From contig NC_062240.1 of NCBI RefSeq assembly GCF_905475465.1, positions 10,865,001 to 10,929,000 on the forward strand: a stretch of DNA of 64,000 bases, written 5' to 3'. A program made the position numbers and the translations under genes. This document shows, piece after piece, positions 22,806 to 33,723 of the stretch. The stretch is from Pieris napi (taxonomy: Eukaryota; Arthropoda; Insecta; Lepidoptera; Pieridae). The notes beneath the pieces are model-generated. The model ran no database searches, was not told the DNA's origin, and saw only the letters and a list, made by a program, of their open reading frames with translations. The stretch's first letter is position 1. Each line of letters begins with the position of its first letter.

Positions 22806-25743
22806 CTACTCGATGACAGTTTGCTCCTCCTTGACAAAGAACTCGACAATTTCCTCTACGGCGTGCTCATCTGCACCAGCCGCGATAGGCAGCTGATCGG
22901 TGTCAACGTAACCACGGAGCTCAAGGCGACGGGAACGTTGCTCGGCCCATTGCTGAGACGCACTCTCGCGGAACTCGCGGTAACGCTTCATTTGCTCTGT
23001 GCGCTTAGCTACTAGCTCCTTGCTAGCCTTTGTGCTGCGCATGCGGTCCTTGGACTCGAATTGCGGGTAGTACTTCTTGAGGTTCTTTTTAATGTCCTTC
23101 TGCTGCTTCTCCGAGAGCAAGGTAGGAGGGCGTGGCCTCCAGTGGAACTGCGCGAAGCCCTCTTTCATGACACGGCGCAATATCTTGCCTTGGAATGACC
23201 AGATATAGTAACCACAGTCCATTTTGCATTTCAGGGAAGAGACGCCCGTGACGACGTAGCGACCGGTTGGGTCCCATTCGATTCCAGACATTTGATAGTG
23301 GTCGGCGACGTTCATGATAGTAAAGTCATTTGTGTCGAGGAACTCAAGTGCACCGCCGGTCAGCCCAAAGTTGGCCAGTACCACAAATTGGCCTTGTGGT
23401 GACCAAAACACATGGTTAAACGAACCACCAAGTTTTTTGAGCAGAGTGGGCGCCTGGCCCGTGTTCACCTGGTAGAAGCTTATCTGTATGTTGGCCTGGT
23501 CCCCATGAATGATAGCAAACTTGCTGCCAACTGGCTCCCAAGCAAATGCTTGAATTGGTTCTTTAATCTCGACACTATCTACGGGCACTTGTTTTTCCCG
23601 CATGTGGAAAATTTCAAAGTTGTAATACATGCCAGAGTATTTAAGCTCATTTTTATCTTTCTTTAGTTTAGAGTAACGGTCCACCTTTACACAGAGATAG
23701 TCACCGCTCTTCTGCCAGTGTATCTTACAATCAGCTACTGAGAAAAGATTCTTGGAACGCGTCTCTGTGCGGTTAGGCAGTTCTAACAGAGTTACACGCG
23801 CTGGTACGTCTTTTTCTTCGGCAACCCAATAAGCCAGAACATTATCTGTCGGAGACCAACAGAAATCACGGATGCCTGGGATTTTAATAGACTTCTTGTC
23901 AAGTAGCCCAAATCCTGGTGTCTCATATACTGAAAGCACATCAGTGCCAAGTCGAGCAAAGAAACGGTCATCTTTGCTCCAGCGGAAAATGGGCCACGTA
24001 ACATACTCATCAGGTGGTGGGAAACTACGTTTTTCTTGTCCGGTGCGGATATCCCAGATGATAAGTTTTTTATCATCCCCACGATCTCCAGATGGCGAGA
24101 ATGTTACAATATAGTTTTCACATGGCGAGAACGAAATAAAGCGTGCTTCCGGATGATAGAATTTCTGGAATTGTGTAAATTTAGGGCCAGCCCATAGCGC
24201 CACACCTCGCCAGTGGAAGGTTGCCAAATATGTACCAAGTGGAGACCAGACAGCATATGTTTCGGTCCAGTTGGGACGTTCCTGCAATAATGTCGGCTCC
24301 GGCAGAGCATTTTGCCAGACCTGTAAAGCGACACCAGTTCCCACGCCAACAAGAAACTGGTCATACGCATCAGGGTCCATTAGATACCATTGAAGGTCTG
24401 ACTGCACCTTAAGTGGCTGCGGAGCAGGTGGCTCCCATTCTGCTGGGATATTCTCATACCTGAAATTTACAAAGTCACTTGTTAATCACTATAATATTAA
24501 AACAAACTACAATTAATTAAATTCTTGCTGTTCTAGGTTGTTGTTACACTTAGTTGCATGTTGGTATCATTCAAATAGTTTATATGCCCAGACTGTAATT
24601 GAAAAATACTAACTGTTAAAGAATTGAGAAATTTAGGTATGATTTTAAACAAGTCATAATATAGATTATTTTGGTAAGACTGCCATATAAATTGTAGGAT
24701 TAAACAGAGAATTATGACTGCTACTTAAATGGTTTTAACAGATGTAGTGTCTGTGTACACAATATAGTAGTGAACACAATAAATTGGTGAAAAGTATTAT
24801 TTGCTTTCTCATATTTCCTTTGCTTCAAACTCACACACACATCTTTATAAAAAGGGAAAATTATATTTAATACTATCTAACTTATATCAATATTATGGTT
24901 TACAACAAAAAGTTTATGAACCTGTGAAAGGGTGCTCTGGAACTTCCGAAGAATTTATTTTTCTCCAAAATTTTACAAAATACAATAGTATGGTTGAGCT
25001 TTTTTATATAGCTTATAGTTAGTAACATACAACAGGATACCATGAGCTAAGAGCTGGTAATGATAATCAAGAATTACCAAATAAATTATACTCACTTTTT
25101 GAAATCAGTAAAAAGATTCACTAAGAATGTGTGCTGTTTATCTAATTTGCAGTTATTTGTGGCAGCTACAGCTTCAGCAGCATTCTGCGGATTACTGTAC
25201 TCAAGGAATATGTATCCCGTAGTAAGGCCATTCTCAGTAGTTGGGTAGTATTCGTTTACGATTCCGCCGAACTTGCCAAAGATTTTATTTATGACACTCT
25301 GCAATTTCTCTAACCTCTCGGGCCCGACCTGCGGGCATCCGTCCACTACTACCACATTCTCATACCCGTCAGACTCCTTCGGCTTTTGCTCTAAAAGGTC
25401 GGCCAATAACTCTGCAACGTCATAATTTAGGTTAGATTGTAACCAATAAAATTTGTCATAAATTTAAACAATATTTCATTGAAGTTTAAAAATTTAAGTT
25501 AATTAATTGTTATCATCACGAAAGGGGTCGAAAATAAGAACAGTATATAATAAACTTGTGTTATTTTAAACGGTTGCATATGGTCGAAACAACCTCCCGA
25601 CGCTAACTCTACTCACCTTCATCGGGAATATCGTCAACAAAACCCTCCGGATCCTCAAAGTTAGGTTCCTCGTCGAAATTCTGCTCTTCGTTGTCACTGT
25701 GAGAGGTTTGGTTTACTTTCTCGTCGCCTTTTTTCTTTGCCAT
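22806..25743 (-). CDS. eIF3b: Eukaryotic translation initiation factor 3 subunit B (eIF3b), complete
   Basis: Three exons on the minus strand: 25743-25617, 25411-25096 and 24459-22806. The junctions are in phase (GAA G|AG and AA|G) and give 698 residues, close to the fly protein. An acidic N-terminus (1-42) is followed by an RRM at about 60-143 with RNP2 VVVVDG and RNP1 GYIFLEYS; this domain binds eIF3a and eIF3j. From about residue 165 comes the WD-type beta-propeller (for example FHWRGVALWAG, FSPCENYIVTF, GIEWDPTGRYVVTG). The C-terminus is a charged helix (QMKRYREFRESA...) that contacts eIF3i and eIF3g. eIF3b is the scaffold of the eIF3 complex on the 40S ribosome in the cytoplasm. The start ATG is preceded by a short 5' region and begins MAKKKGDEK. 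No break is seen. Confidence 0.95.
24460..25095 (-). other. Intron 2 of eIF3b
   Basis: Donor GTGAGT at 25095 and acceptor AG at 24461-24460. No repeat or exon recognised within; AT-rich. Confidence 0.85.
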
Positions 25744-26346
25744 TTTGATATTCTAATAGTTAAATATTTAACAGGAGGAAGACACGCCATTAGTTGAACA
25801 TGAAAGATTGAGAGAGTTGATATTTGACATTTTAAGCAGTTGACTTTTGACATATGACATATTTTTAATAGATAAGATTTCGTTAATACCACAGACCAAA
25901 ATTAAAAAGAGTTCGAATACATCGCATGAGTTTGTTGTTGAAAATGTTGTTGTTTTACGTATTAATAAGTTTTATACAATAACCTACGACGAGTAAATGA
26001 CAAGCTAAAGTAGGCGCCACAGTCATAACATAAACCATTATCTCAGACATTCTAGTCTGGCTTTTTAGCGTTTTACTTCTCCTTCACCAATCACTCTCAA
26101 CAATTTAAGAGATTCTTACAAAAACTTGGTACACATTAACTAACATGTTAAAGATTTTTTTAAATTATGGTGTTGTAATCTGTATAAAACACTACACAGT
26201 AAACGATTTAACTATTGTTGTTAAATCGAATTTAACTGGTAAAAAGTATACTTATTTTGCAAAAACTATACAATTGCATGTATTTACAAAAATAACATTT
26301 TTGAACGCAGATAACTATTATTATTAACGTTATTTTAAGACCGCAG
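25744..26346. other. Upstream region of eIF3b
   Basis: Expected to hold the eIF3b promoter and 5' untranslated region. With the plus-strand exon candidate at 26347 it could be a shared divergent promoter, but no core element is clear. Confidence 0.3.
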
Positions 26347-26435
26347 GCGCGGAAGAAGAGCATCCCCAACCTAGCGTTTGGGGAAACGACATGTGGTGCA
26401 CTTACGCCTCACTTAAACCTCGAAATGTAACACAG
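26347..26435 (+). CDS. Possible orphan exon (unrecognised)
   Basis: An 89-base stretch between an acceptor (CAG at 26344-26346) and a donor GTAGGT at 26436. Only one of the three plus frames is open; it reads AEEEHPQPSVWGNDMWCTYA and SLKPRNVTQ. More GC-rich than its flanks. The start phase is 2 bases and the end phase 0. No partner exon or family identified. Confidence 0.4.
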
Positions 26436-26928
26436 GTAGGTAAGATATTGATGTTGATAATGAACATGTAAGTGTAAGAGAAGAATATAGGTTATTTTGA
26501 TGTATGATTGATTGCCAATAAACTACATAATGAAGCTATGTTTTTTATTTAATTTTATAACCTATTATTTAATTTTTAACAAAAATAACATAAGTGCATT
26601 TTATATATTTTTTCAATAATGGCAGGTTTAAATAGTGAAAAATGTCAAGTTATCAATAATATACATCATAATGAATAAATTATCAATAGTTTTGCACTAA
26701 GCAACGAAAAATATGCATTGCAGAGTTTTTTGAAAAAATTGCTGTTTTTGTAAAAAATTAAGGGGTTTTTTAATTATATTTAACTTAACTTGAAATCAGG
26801 GATTTTCTTTTTGGTCTCACGTTTGATCGAAAATAAATGATACATTATGAGTATGAGGTCACAAATAATAACTAGAAATCAAAGACGGTAAATTTATTAT
26901 AAAAAATGTATAGAATTATTAAATAAAT

Positions 26929-27052
26929 TTAATCAAAACCTTCCGACGGTGGTGGTGGTGTTACATCAACATTCCCTTCTGTTTGAGCAAATTGTTGATA
27001 ATCCCAAGGCATCATATCGGATCCTTCACGCGGTGCTAACATTGAAACAAAA
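26929..27052 (-). CDS. Possible terminal exon with Pro-rich end
   Basis: Minus strand: pyrimidine-rich tract and AAG acceptor at 27053, then 40 codons (FVSMLAPREGSDMMPWDYQQ ... PPPPSEGFD) and stop TAA at 26931-26929. An AATAAA follows within about 40 bases. It needs an upstream exon ending in phase 2. Exon 14 of the QRICH2-like gene ends in phase 2, so an alternative 3' end of that gene is possible but unproven. Confidence 0.35.
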
Positions 27053-27207
27053 CTTAAATTGAAAAAAAAATAAAAATAGATAATTGTAAAGTGTAGCTTC
27101 AGTAATCTTAGCATCCATAATGCGTAAAATTTCTATACGGTAACTGTTCTCAGCAATATTCATAATTTGAAACTTAACTTATGCTTGAGTATATAATTAA
27201 CATTTTT

Positions 27208-27655
27208 TTTAATGGAACAGGGGGCAAACCGTTAGGAGGCTCACCTGATGGTAAGTGATACCGCCACCCATGGATACACTCAATGCCAGAGGGCTCGCGA
27301 GTGCGTTGCCGGCCTTTAAAGAATTAATACGCTCTTTTCTTGAAGGACCCTAAGTCGGTCGGTACTGGTTCGGAAATACTTCAGGGGAAAGCTGGTTCAA
27401 CAAAGTGGTGGTACGCGGCTTAAAACACGCTCAGTTGTGGAACGACGGACGTCGAGTAGTACGGGTGGAATTTCGTATTCTGCCTCGACGTCCGATGATG
27501 AAACTCAGCTGCAGGTATTAATCCAAACAACTCCTCTGAATACCCTCTATGATAAATACGGTAGAAGATGCAGAGTGACCCCACATCTCTACGCAACGCC
27601 AAAGGATCAAGCCGAAATAACTTTGAATAATATGCATAGTGCATATTGCGCCTGA
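27208..27655 (-). mobile_element. LINE 3' end, family L-A, longest copy
   Basis: Minus strand 27655-27420 encodes a recognisable polyprotein C-terminus (LDPLALRRDVGSLCIFYRIY, then LIPAAEFHHRTSR), followed by the family tail down to 27208. This copy shows that the short tails elsewhere belong to a non-LTR retrotransposon. Truncated and with stops. Confidence 0.7.
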
Positions 27656-27929
27656 GTCAAGAGTATATTGTATTGACTTACCTATACGAATACTTATTAC
27701 TGATTATGCGAAATCAAACAAAGGGTATCGGCATGGAAGCAGACAATGAGCGAAGAAAATGGGTGCGTAAGAGCTAATTGGTTCCCAAAATTATTCGCTG
27801 CCTTCTATAGAATTACCTAACATTTTTAAGATCTCTAAATTGATTAACTTTAACAAAATATTAACGAACATACGCCAGAATTGTATCTGTCCTATGCCTA
27901 AATGACGACTTATAGAACTTCACTACAAA

Positions 27930-30900
27930 TTATAAAGTGGACATGAAACCTGTGTCGGCTTCTGATGGTTCAGGCATTTTCATGTAGCTCTTTGATTTAT
28001 TACAAGGAACGCAAGGTTTCTTCACATTTTCATCAACCTGATAAACCTATAATAAAACCACATTGACTTTATTGCACCAGTTAATATAACAATACTACTA
28101 TATTATAACAATAAGCTTGGTAACCTTTCCATCAGTTCCCAGAGCTGTAGATGTACTATGGGGCATATTAGTTATTATCATTCCTGTTGGTCCTCTAGTT
28201 AAGGTAGAAGCGGGAACCATTGTATGAGATCCTCCACAGTAACGACGGCAGATATGGGCCCTGTAACACAGCACATCTTAGTTTATAAAAATTACGAATA
28301 AATTCACGTTTTAACTGTCTTAACCTTTCATCTATCGGGTGGCGTACTGGTTGACCAGGATAACAAATATAGTCTCCGCTTTCCTTTGGTTTTGATTCGT
28401 CTTCAGCGCCAATCGTAGGAGGCCGTTTAGATGACTTAAATGCAGGAATTATGGGTATTTTGTTAACTTCCTCAATATTCATATTAGCAGGGGTCGAACA
28501 AGATAAACAGTTCGAATCACGAAACAGTTTTCTAGATACAGCAGCTGATCGCGGTTCGCCTACGATGTCCAACATCGAACGAATTCTATTTCCAAGTTTG
28601 TCTAAGTTATTCTGTATGTCGTCGCGTAAACTCATTACTTGAACTATGTCAGCTTTTTCGTGAAGCTCACGAAGCAAGTCGTCTATGGCTTTCTGAAAAA
28701 AGAAGACGTTCAGAACTTACGTCTTAGTTTAAAAGCATATTACCGACAGATCTTATTCAAGTCTTTCAAGAATTTAGCTAAAACAAGATATTGTATCGTT
28801 TCGTCTTTTGTTTTACTTTCTCATCACCCAGGCCTTATCTGTTAACTACTGTTTCATTTCTATTTGTTAAAACAATGACACTAACTTGCCAAATAATCTC
28901 TTGATTATTGAATTTATCGTAAGCTGCACCGATTCGTTTTTCAAAGTCTCCACGCACAGCGTTAAATTGTTGTAGAGTAACAAGACCATTCAAAGCCCCG
29001 AGGCCAGCCTTATCACGAAGTGCATCAGCAACTTCATCTCGATCCGATTTTGTTTCACGAAGTATCTCTATTTGCTTTAACAATCCCTATAAAAATATTG
29101 AGATATTATACTACATACACTTAACATCTCACCGATAAATAAGTAATTCTTATATTTAGTTTTCTTAAACTTGTTTTGTTGTTTTTTCCAAGGCAAGGGG
29201 TCGTTAAGATAAGATTAATTGTAGGTGTGTAAAACATAGTAGGGATATTTACTTGTAAATCCAAAGCTATAGAGTCCTGATATTCTTGCAACTCTTTTTG
29301 CTTCGTGTGAGTGTTATCGAAGTCAACTTGTAAATCAGTGAAATGGGCATTTAACTCTGCAACGGCTGTTTAGGAAGAAAGTAGTATTTGTTATATCTTG
29401 TAAGGAAAATCTCAAATAAATACCATTTTGGATCTATAGTTTCCAACATATGCAAATTCTGTAGACTTAGAAGCGATGGATCAAACTCCTAGTTCAGATC
29501 ATGCTCATGCTCAGCTGTCTTTATTTAATAAACGAAAATTAAATTTATCTAACCCAGTGTATCGCCACCCGAGTTAGCCATAGATTCGGCCATAGTTTCC
29601 AGTCCTGATTCTAGATCATGCTGCATTTGCGTTAATTGCTCTTGGTAGTTCGTCATCTGTATTTTAAAAGGATTATTACACATAAGAAGTTAAGACATTG
29701 ACTGGGTTATTATTTATATGTAATTACTTGTGATGAGAGGTTAGTATCCATGATGTTGATTTGTTCTACATATTTTGATACAATTGATTCTAATTCATCC
29801 ATACGATCTCCAAGGTCTAGAGCTTTATTTAATTTTCCTTCTAAAATTGTGATTAAAAAATTAATATAATAATACAAACATTGAATTATTGACTCTAGGT
29901 ATTTCGTACTTGCCTATTTTGCTCGCAGTTTTATAAGCTTGCTCCGCGTTCGATACAGTTTTCGTTGTAATATTACCCACAGCTTTTAAAATTCCATCAG
30001 TCAACTCTTTCAATGCATTTCTACAATATGTAATATTCAGTTTATAAAAGTAGAAAAAGTGAATTAATTAATATTACTTCTACTACTAACTCGAGATCTT
30101 CAGACGTTATCAAATTTTGTTTTAACTTGGACTGTTTCAATTCAATTTCTATTGCTTCTTCTGCAGATATTGGAGGTAATGTTTCTTGCTCATCTACTGT
30201 AGATTCTGGTAAAGGCATCGTTGTAGTTGATATCATAACCATCGATGGCCGCGTCGATGGTTCTCGAGATTTTCCAGATTTTCCAGATTTAGAAGATTTA
30301 GAAGATTTTGTTGTTGTATATGATGGTTTTTCAGACACTTGCTCAGTTTGTGTTTCTAGCATCTTAAAAAAGGAAATTAAAAACGCTTCTAAGGTGAGAT
30401 GTTTCAAATAATTAACTAAAAGTTTATAAATATTTGTTGAATTGATTCTTTATGGTTCCTTGTTTTGCGTACAAAAAACACAAGTAGTGTCCAATATTTG
30501 CAAACCTGGTCATCGGTAAAATCTAAGTTGACTCCTTTTCTTGCCGCCAAATCAGTTACTAGTGAAATCATGTGCTGTAGAGTTTTCTCTGCAGCTTCTA
30601 AACGCGCTGATAGTTGGAGAGCAGCCATTGCATCAGTTAAAGAAGCCCCACGTCTTAGTTCTTGCATGAGTTCGGCATTTTCAAGAAAATCTGCTTTTCC
30701 CGTAGCACCGAATTTCTGTTGGATCTCACGTACAGCTGTAGCTAATTCTTCGAACTGCCCTTGTGTTACTACAGAAATTTCAGACGATTTTCTTTGCCTT
30801 CCTATATAATTACAATCTTAATTAATTTCTCCACTGTATTTTTTATAAATGGTTGAAAACAATATTACCTCTTCCTCTAGCTTTGGCTTCATCCGAAGGA

Positions 30901-33225
30901 ACACGTTCAACTGCAAATTTTAACGATAGAGTCTGGCTAACGAAAGTAGATACTGGAGTTTTTTGCAAACTTTTTATATGACAACACTAAAGTTAGTACG
31001 GTCAAAATGTCTTGATATTTTTTTATTTTAAATAAGTATATATTAGTTTTAGTTACTTTAGATAATGTTATTGTTCTTTTACAGATAGTCTTGAGATTAT
31101 TAGCCAAGGTTATGAATTTAAGAAAAACAAAAATGAACGTTCATTATTAATTTAACGATATTATATAGCTGCATGGAGACATCGCTTTTTGCGTACCGTT
31201 GCATCGAAACGTGCAGAAGGCAAGCCAATAATCTACTTAGATGAAACTTATGTCCACAAAACCTATAAGCCTAAAAATTGCAAGCATCCACTAGTAAAAT
31301 AAAAATGAATGTGAAAGTATCAAAGTGAGTTGTTCCAAATTTCCTTTTTACTTTAGGGCTGCCATGGTGATATTTTTTAAATTTGCCGCGCTTTTTCAGT
31401 ATCAACTTTCATTAGCCAGACTCTAGTCAATTATAACGTTTAGACTATTAAAATTACTTTAATTTACTCCACTTACCAACTAATAGTTTTTCATATTGAA
31501 CTTCTGAAAAATATGTAAACTCTTAATAAGAACAGATATATAAACAACATCAATTATATTTTTATAATTTTATTTTGTTTACCCATTGCATCTATGGAAG
31601 CCATTGGGGCAGGGGTTTCGATGCCTTCTTCGTGTGAATCAGCTCTCTGCAAGTTACACACATAATGTTATAACTACTTTTATCAAACTAGAAGTTGTAT
31701 TTACTGGTATTTAAAATAAAAAATCATCCGAATTTCCTTTGCGGTCTGCAAGACAAACATACTATAAAATAACTTACCAATGAAGTCGATGTAAATAAGT
31801 GAAGTATATGTCACCTATATAAAAACAATGAAAATAAATTTTTTCAATGGGACTTGAGCTGAAACGAAAGCAAAAAAAATGAAAAATTCCTCAAGTTGCA
31901 CCTGGTGTATAATTCTAATCTCTCGTTCTCTTTGTTCTTCAATGGTTTGCAGCATGTTGAATAAATCCTGTTATAAATTTTATTTCAATCACAGATTTAT
32001 TTATAATTAAATTTAATATCCTAGGTCAGGCTAGACATTAAAAATGTAAATAATACCTTCTTTCTTTTATCTTCACTCGAGGTAGACTTTGAAGTTGATT
32101 TGGTTCTAGAGGAAGATGATTTTTCCGTGGACGTCTTTAAAGAAGAAGATGGATCTGTACTACTTTTAGTAGAAGTGGTGGTTTTAGTTGGATCGGAAGT
32201 AGTTTTGCTTGATGAGGACTGAGTCGGATCAGAAGTAGTTTTGCTTGATGAGGACTGAGTTGGATCAGAAGTAGTTTTGCTTGATGAGGACTGAGTTGGA
32301 TCTGAAGTAGTTTTGTCAGATGAACTTTTAGTGGGATCAGAAGTAGTTTTGCTTGATGAGGACTGAGTTGGATCAGAAGTAGTTTTGCTTGATGAACTTT
32401 TAGTGGGATCAGAAGTAGTTTTGCTTGATGATGACTGCGTCGGATCCGAAGTTGTCTTGCTAGATGAAGACTTCGTAGGGTCAGAGGTAGATTTACTTGA
32501 CGATGACTGCGTGGGATCAGACGTGGTTTTGCTTGAAGAAGTCTTCGTAGGATCTGAAGTCGTTTTACTGGATGACGACTGTGTGGGATCAGACGTGGTT
32601 TTGCTTGAAGAAGTTTTCGTGGGGTCTGAAGTCGTTTTACTGGACGATGACTCTGTGGGTTCAGAAGTAGTTTTGCTTGTAGAAGTTTTCGTGGGATCTG
32701 AAGTTGTTTTACTGGAAGAAGTCTTAGTGGGATCCGAAGACGTTTTAGTAGACGATGTAGTAGTCTGTTCTGGGGATAGTTTAGATTTCAAAGTCGTTGA
32801 TTGGCCACTAATGCTTTTTACTGCAGAAGGCTGAGTTTTGGTAGAAGATGATTTCAATAAAACTTTTTTAACGAATCCTTTACTAGATGGTGATTGGATT
32901 CTCTTCTTCTTTTTAACGTGGGCTTTTATTTTTACTTCTCTTATAGATAAGCTAGATTCCGATGGAACTAGCATCGGTGCAACCAAGCTCACGCGTCTCT
33001 CGAGCAATCTTAGTTGTCTTGCAAGAATAAATAAAATCGTTTGAATAAGTTTGAAGTGGATGGTATTAGCCTAAAAGAAAAGTAATTTGTAGTTATAATT
33101 ATTGTAATACTGTTATTTGAAAATAATCTATAATGGATATTATGTTTGTAATAATTTCTCACCTCGCGTTCGCCAAACGCAGAGTCGATCATTTCTCTAA
33201 CACTCATTATACTGCTGTTCGACAT
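27930..33225 (-). CDS. QRICH2-like coiled-coil protein (DUF4795-type C-terminus), 16 exons
   Basis: Minus-strand exons: 33225-33163, 33070-32057, 31967-31902, 31646-31583, 31503-31477, 30910-30869, 30801-30506, 30362-30078, 30020-29914, 29840-29728, 29656-29554, 29365-29253, 29086-28886, 28692-28325, 28260-28125, 28046-27930 (stop TAA). Order in the protein: short N-terminus, basic region, 16 copies of a Ser/Thr repeat (unit like SDPTQSSSSKTT), Ala/Glu-rich coiled coils, then a Cys-pair C-terminal region (CLSC, CRRYC followed by GGSHT, CVPC) as in DUF4795. About 1,037 residues. In mammals QRICH2 is needed for the sperm flagellum; a similar role here is inference. All junctions fit except exon 8 to 9, which is one base out of frame; exon 9 uses a GC donor (GCAAGT). 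Confidence 0.75.
30929..31423 (+). mobile_element. Tc1/mariner-like element in intron 5 of the QRICH2-like gene
   Basis: Terminal inverted repeats of about 28 bases (start GAGTCTGGCTAACGAAAGTA) with TA on each side (30927-30928, 31424-31425). Inside, 31170-31290 reads RFLRTVASKRAEGKPIIYLD then ETYVHKTYKPKN, the 'YLDET' block around the first catalytic Asp of Tc1/mariner-IS630 DDE transposases. 495 bases in all, so most of the transposase is deleted. Confidence 0.75.
32158..32740 (-). repeat. 36-bp coding minisatellite in the QRICH2-like gene
   Basis: Sixteen in-frame units of 12 codons alternate SDPTKT- and SDPTQS-type versions, mostly ending SSSSKTT. No unit is out of frame. Such an array is probably length-variable between individuals. 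Confidence 0.85.
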
Positions 33226-33723
33226 GTTTTTTTAATTAAAGTTACGATAATACTTGTATACAACTTAATACGTTTACAACCCTCTTGAATTTATAAAATT
33301 GTTTCTATGAAAGACAAAGTCAAAATGTTTTTTTTTAATATGTAAATGAAGGATTTGTATATGAAATTGCTCAAAGAAATTACATAAATTTTTGTATTTA
33401 AAATAAAACTAAAAAAATAATATGAAACTTAGCATTTATTTTATTTATAGTGTTGGTAATATTTACAATTTTTAATAAAATAAAGTATACAAAATAAACT
33501 TGGTCAAAAACAGGACAAAACATCATAATAATTTTGACATGAATCAATCGAATTATTGTCTATATACACGTTGTATGGAACATATGTGCATTCCAGTCAA
33601 ATTTACTACTTATATAAGAAAGCAGATTTTACACAAGAAAAGTTTAAAACTGAAATTAAATTCACTAGCTATATAAATATGAAACTACTTATCTATTTCA
33701 AAGTGAGCTAATCCTTAAAATAA
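33226..33723. other. Intergenic region between the QRICH2-like and CPAP1-like genes
   Basis: About 500 bases, AT-rich. It must contain the 3' end of the upstream CPAP1-like gene (TTTATT signals around 33435-33445 on the plus strand read as AATAAA) and the promoter of the QRICH2-like gene. Confidence 0.4.

Noticed and set aside
22821..24412. Open frames overlapping eIF3b in other frames
   Set aside because: Shadows of the strongly recognisable eIF3b exon.
31781..31815. Small AG...GT bounded stretch between exons 3 and 4 of the QRICH2-like gene
   Set aside because: Including it would shift the frame and cause a stop in exon 4; skipping it keeps all phases correct.
32385..32834. A plus-strand open frame of 149 codons
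   Set aside because: It is the mirror of the Ser/Thr coding repeat on the minus strand; its repetitive Val/Leu/Asp content comes from the same 36-bp unit.
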